DNA from: Patescibacteria group bacterium
GTDB taxonomy: Bacteria; Patescibacteriota; Gracilibacteria; JAHISY01
Direction: 5' to 3'
DNA: 5,189 nt
Assembly (NCBI GenBank): GCA_018817365.1
Contig: JAHISY010000119.1
Location: forward strand, 1 to 5,189
Shown here: positions 3,911 to 5,189 of the stretch, one piece after another
Layout: every line of letters begins with the position of its first letter
How positions within the stretch are numbered: position 1 is the first letter of the stretch
The notes under the pieces: model-generated
Told to the model about the DNA's origin: nothing
What the model saw: only the letters and a program-made list of their open reading frames with translations
The model's database searches: none
Position numbers and translations under genes: made by a program

Positions 3911-5189
3911 TCTCCGCCTCCAAAATCTCCCCCACCCCGACTTTGAACGGCACCTTCACCCGTTTCATTTTCTTCGCTGAAACCGGAATCAAAATCTCCA
4001 CTACCGCCCCCGCCTCGCTTTTCGCGGAAACTAGAAGCTGTTTCAATTTCGGCAAAATCGCGGGGTCGGCGTTCGCTGGAAGCTTTATTTGAAGCGGTTT
4101 CGCGAATTCGACGGCTTCAACTTTTTCGGAAATTTTGGGCTGCGCTTTTCCGTTTGAATCATCGAGAAAACCATCCGCCTCCGCTTTCGCGCGGATCTTT
4201 TCCAAATCTAACTTTTTAATTTCGTGCGCGGAAATTTGGAAAACATCGTTGCGAAATTCCAATCTCCCTGTCGCCGTGAGCAGCTCGTCTTTTTCAATTT
4301 GCTCGCCAAACTGCGCGAAAACCTTTGGGAAAACAGAAACCTCGATCGCCCCCGTCGGATCTTCGAGCGTGAGAAAAGCCATCGTCTGCCCGCTTTTTTT
4401 CGTAACAAGTTTGCGAAAATTCGTGACAATCCCGCCGACGGTATGGGTTTTGCCGACATCTTTTTTGTTTAATTTTTCCGCGAGATGAATTTTTTTGCCG
4501 AGTGCTTTTCGCAAACCCGCGAGCGGATGCGCTGAAATATACATTCCCAGCAGCTCCTTCTCCCATTTCAATCGTTGTGAACGCGAAGCCGGTTCAACTT
4601 TTTTGAGTTTAAATTCCAGCTGCGGAGATTCCTCCCCGTTGCCGAAAAGTGAACCTTGATTTGTTTCAGCTTGATTTTTCACCGCTTTCGCGAAATCCGA
4701 GAGCGAGGAAGCGGAAGCTGCAATCGAAGCTCTTTCTCCGAGATCGTCGAGCGCGCCGGAGAAAGCGAGTGCTTCGAGAGTGCGTTTATTGATGACAGAA
4801 GGATCTACGCGACTAGCGAAATCAGCGAGGTCGGTAAATTTCCCGCCGCTCTCCCGCGCTTCGAGAATAGCATGAATCGGTCCCTCCCCTACTCCTTTAG
4901 TCGCATTCAAACCGAAACGGATGTCGCCGTCCGCCACGACGGTGAAATTCGCGAGCGACTCATTCACCGACGGCGGCAATACGCGAATCTGCATTCGCGC
5001 CGCCTCCTCGATGTCGATCGAGAGCCGATCCATATTTCCATGATCGGAAGTAAGCAATGCCGCGAAAAATTCGGAGGGATAGTGGGCTTTGAGATAACCG
5101 GTTTGATAAGCAATCAACGCGTAGCAAGCGGCGTGCGATTTATTGAAACCATAGCCGGCGAAAGGTTCGATGACGGCAAAAAGTTTTTC
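3876..5189 (-). CDS. dnaE: DNA polymerase III subunit alpha (DnaE), C-terminal third; 5' end outside window
   Basis: DnaE is the replicative polymerase subunit that extends DNA while tethered to the beta clamp. The frame is open to the right edge, giving 437 residues. It opens in the highly conserved FAGYGFNKSHAACYALIAYQ region (about 5103-5162), followed by LKAHYPSEFFAALLTS and the VLPPSVNESLANFTV block. A helix-hairpin-helix region (about 4728-4841, INKRTLEALAFSGALDDLG) follows. QGSLF (4644-4658) matches the internal beta-clamp binding motif QxxLF at its expected place. An OB-fold (about 4218-4448, VGGIVTNFRKL to QISAHEIKKL) binds single-stranded DNA. The last 74 residues (3879-4100) resemble the C-terminal domain of long bacterial DnaE proteins. 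A TTG at 5115-5117 is only an internal Leu codon. The domain order is that of DnaE rather than PolC. The TAG stop lies 35 bp inside the convergent unknown gene. No terminator is evident after it. Confidence 0.96.
   Translation of the reverse strand, partial: EKLFAVIEPFAGYGFNKSHAACYALIAYQTGYLKAHYPSEFFAALLTSDHGNMDRLSIDIEEAARMQIRVLPPSVNESLANFTVVADGDIRFGLNATKGVGEGPIHAILEARESGGKFTDLADFASRVDPSVINKRTLEALAFSGALDDLGERASIAASASSLSDFAKAVKNQAETNQGSLFGNGEESPQLEFKLKKVEPASRSQRLKWEKELLGMYISAHPLAGLRKALGKKIHLAEKLNKKDVGKTHTVGGIVTNFRKLVTKKSGQTMAFLTLEDPTGAIEVSVFPKVFAQFGEQIEKDELLTATGRLEFRNDVFQISAHEIKKLDLEKIRAKAEADGFLDDSNGKAQPKISEKVEAVEFAKPLQIKLPANADPAILPKLKQLLVSAKSEAGAVVEILIPVSAKKMKRVKVPFKVGVGEILEAEIKRLEAGVVIE

Noticed and set aside
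4135..4488. Open frames on both strands inside dnaE
   Set aside because: They lie within the conserved OB-fold coding region of dnaE and have no independent support.
1..5189. Recoded UGA (Gracilibacteria-type code)
   Set aside because: No conserved gene contains an internal TGA and all genes reach their full family length with the standard code. Lack of TGA stops in five genes is too small a sample.

Overview
The window reads as ordinary bacterial chromosome. It holds four recognisable housekeeping genes and one protein I do not recognise. The organism is probably an uncultivated small-genome bacterium of the Patescibacteria/CPR type, but this is an inference with modest confidence. It rests on the gap being built from period-7 AT-rich repeats, on the absence of a Shine-Dalgarno sequence before all three start codons in view, and on genes packed tightly enough to share stop-codon bases. 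No rRNA or marker gene is present to fix the lineage. The standard genetic code fits. The five stop codons are TAG, TAA, TAA, TAA and TAG, with no TGA.

Layout from left to right: (1) the 3' end of uvrA on the plus strand (to 523); (2) a 461-base gap (524-984) with three heptamer-repeat tracts and a run of adjacent hairpins but no convincing gene; (3) a complete class I sugar bisphosphatase of the SBPase/FBPase type on the plus strand (985-1878); (4) a complete PP-loop tRNA-thiolation-type enzyme on the minus strand (1875-2855), whose TAA stop shares the palindrome TTAA with the stop of the previous gene; (5) a 110-base AT-rich divergent promoter region; (6) an unrecognised 314-residue protein on the plus strand (2966-3910); (7) the C-terminal third of DNA polymerase III alpha (dnaE) on the minus strand, running off the right edge and overlapping the unknown gene tail-to-tail by 35 bp.

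The genes do not form one pathway. UvrA (excision repair) and DnaE (replication) act on DNA, the bisphosphatase is in central carbon metabolism, and the PP-loop enzyme probably modifies tRNA. Orientation alternates (+, +, -, +, -), so there is no operon and each gene probably has its own promoter. The points worth a second look are the heptamer tracts (one begins on the uvrA stop codon, another ends four bases before the bisphosphatase ATG and supplies a -10-like box), the pattern TANNNT plus 6-7 bases before all three visible ATGs, a palindrome that seems to be inserted in frame in the PP-loop gene, the unknown cysteine-containing protein with a proline tail read antisense to dnaE, and a strong local excess of the palindrome TCGCGA.
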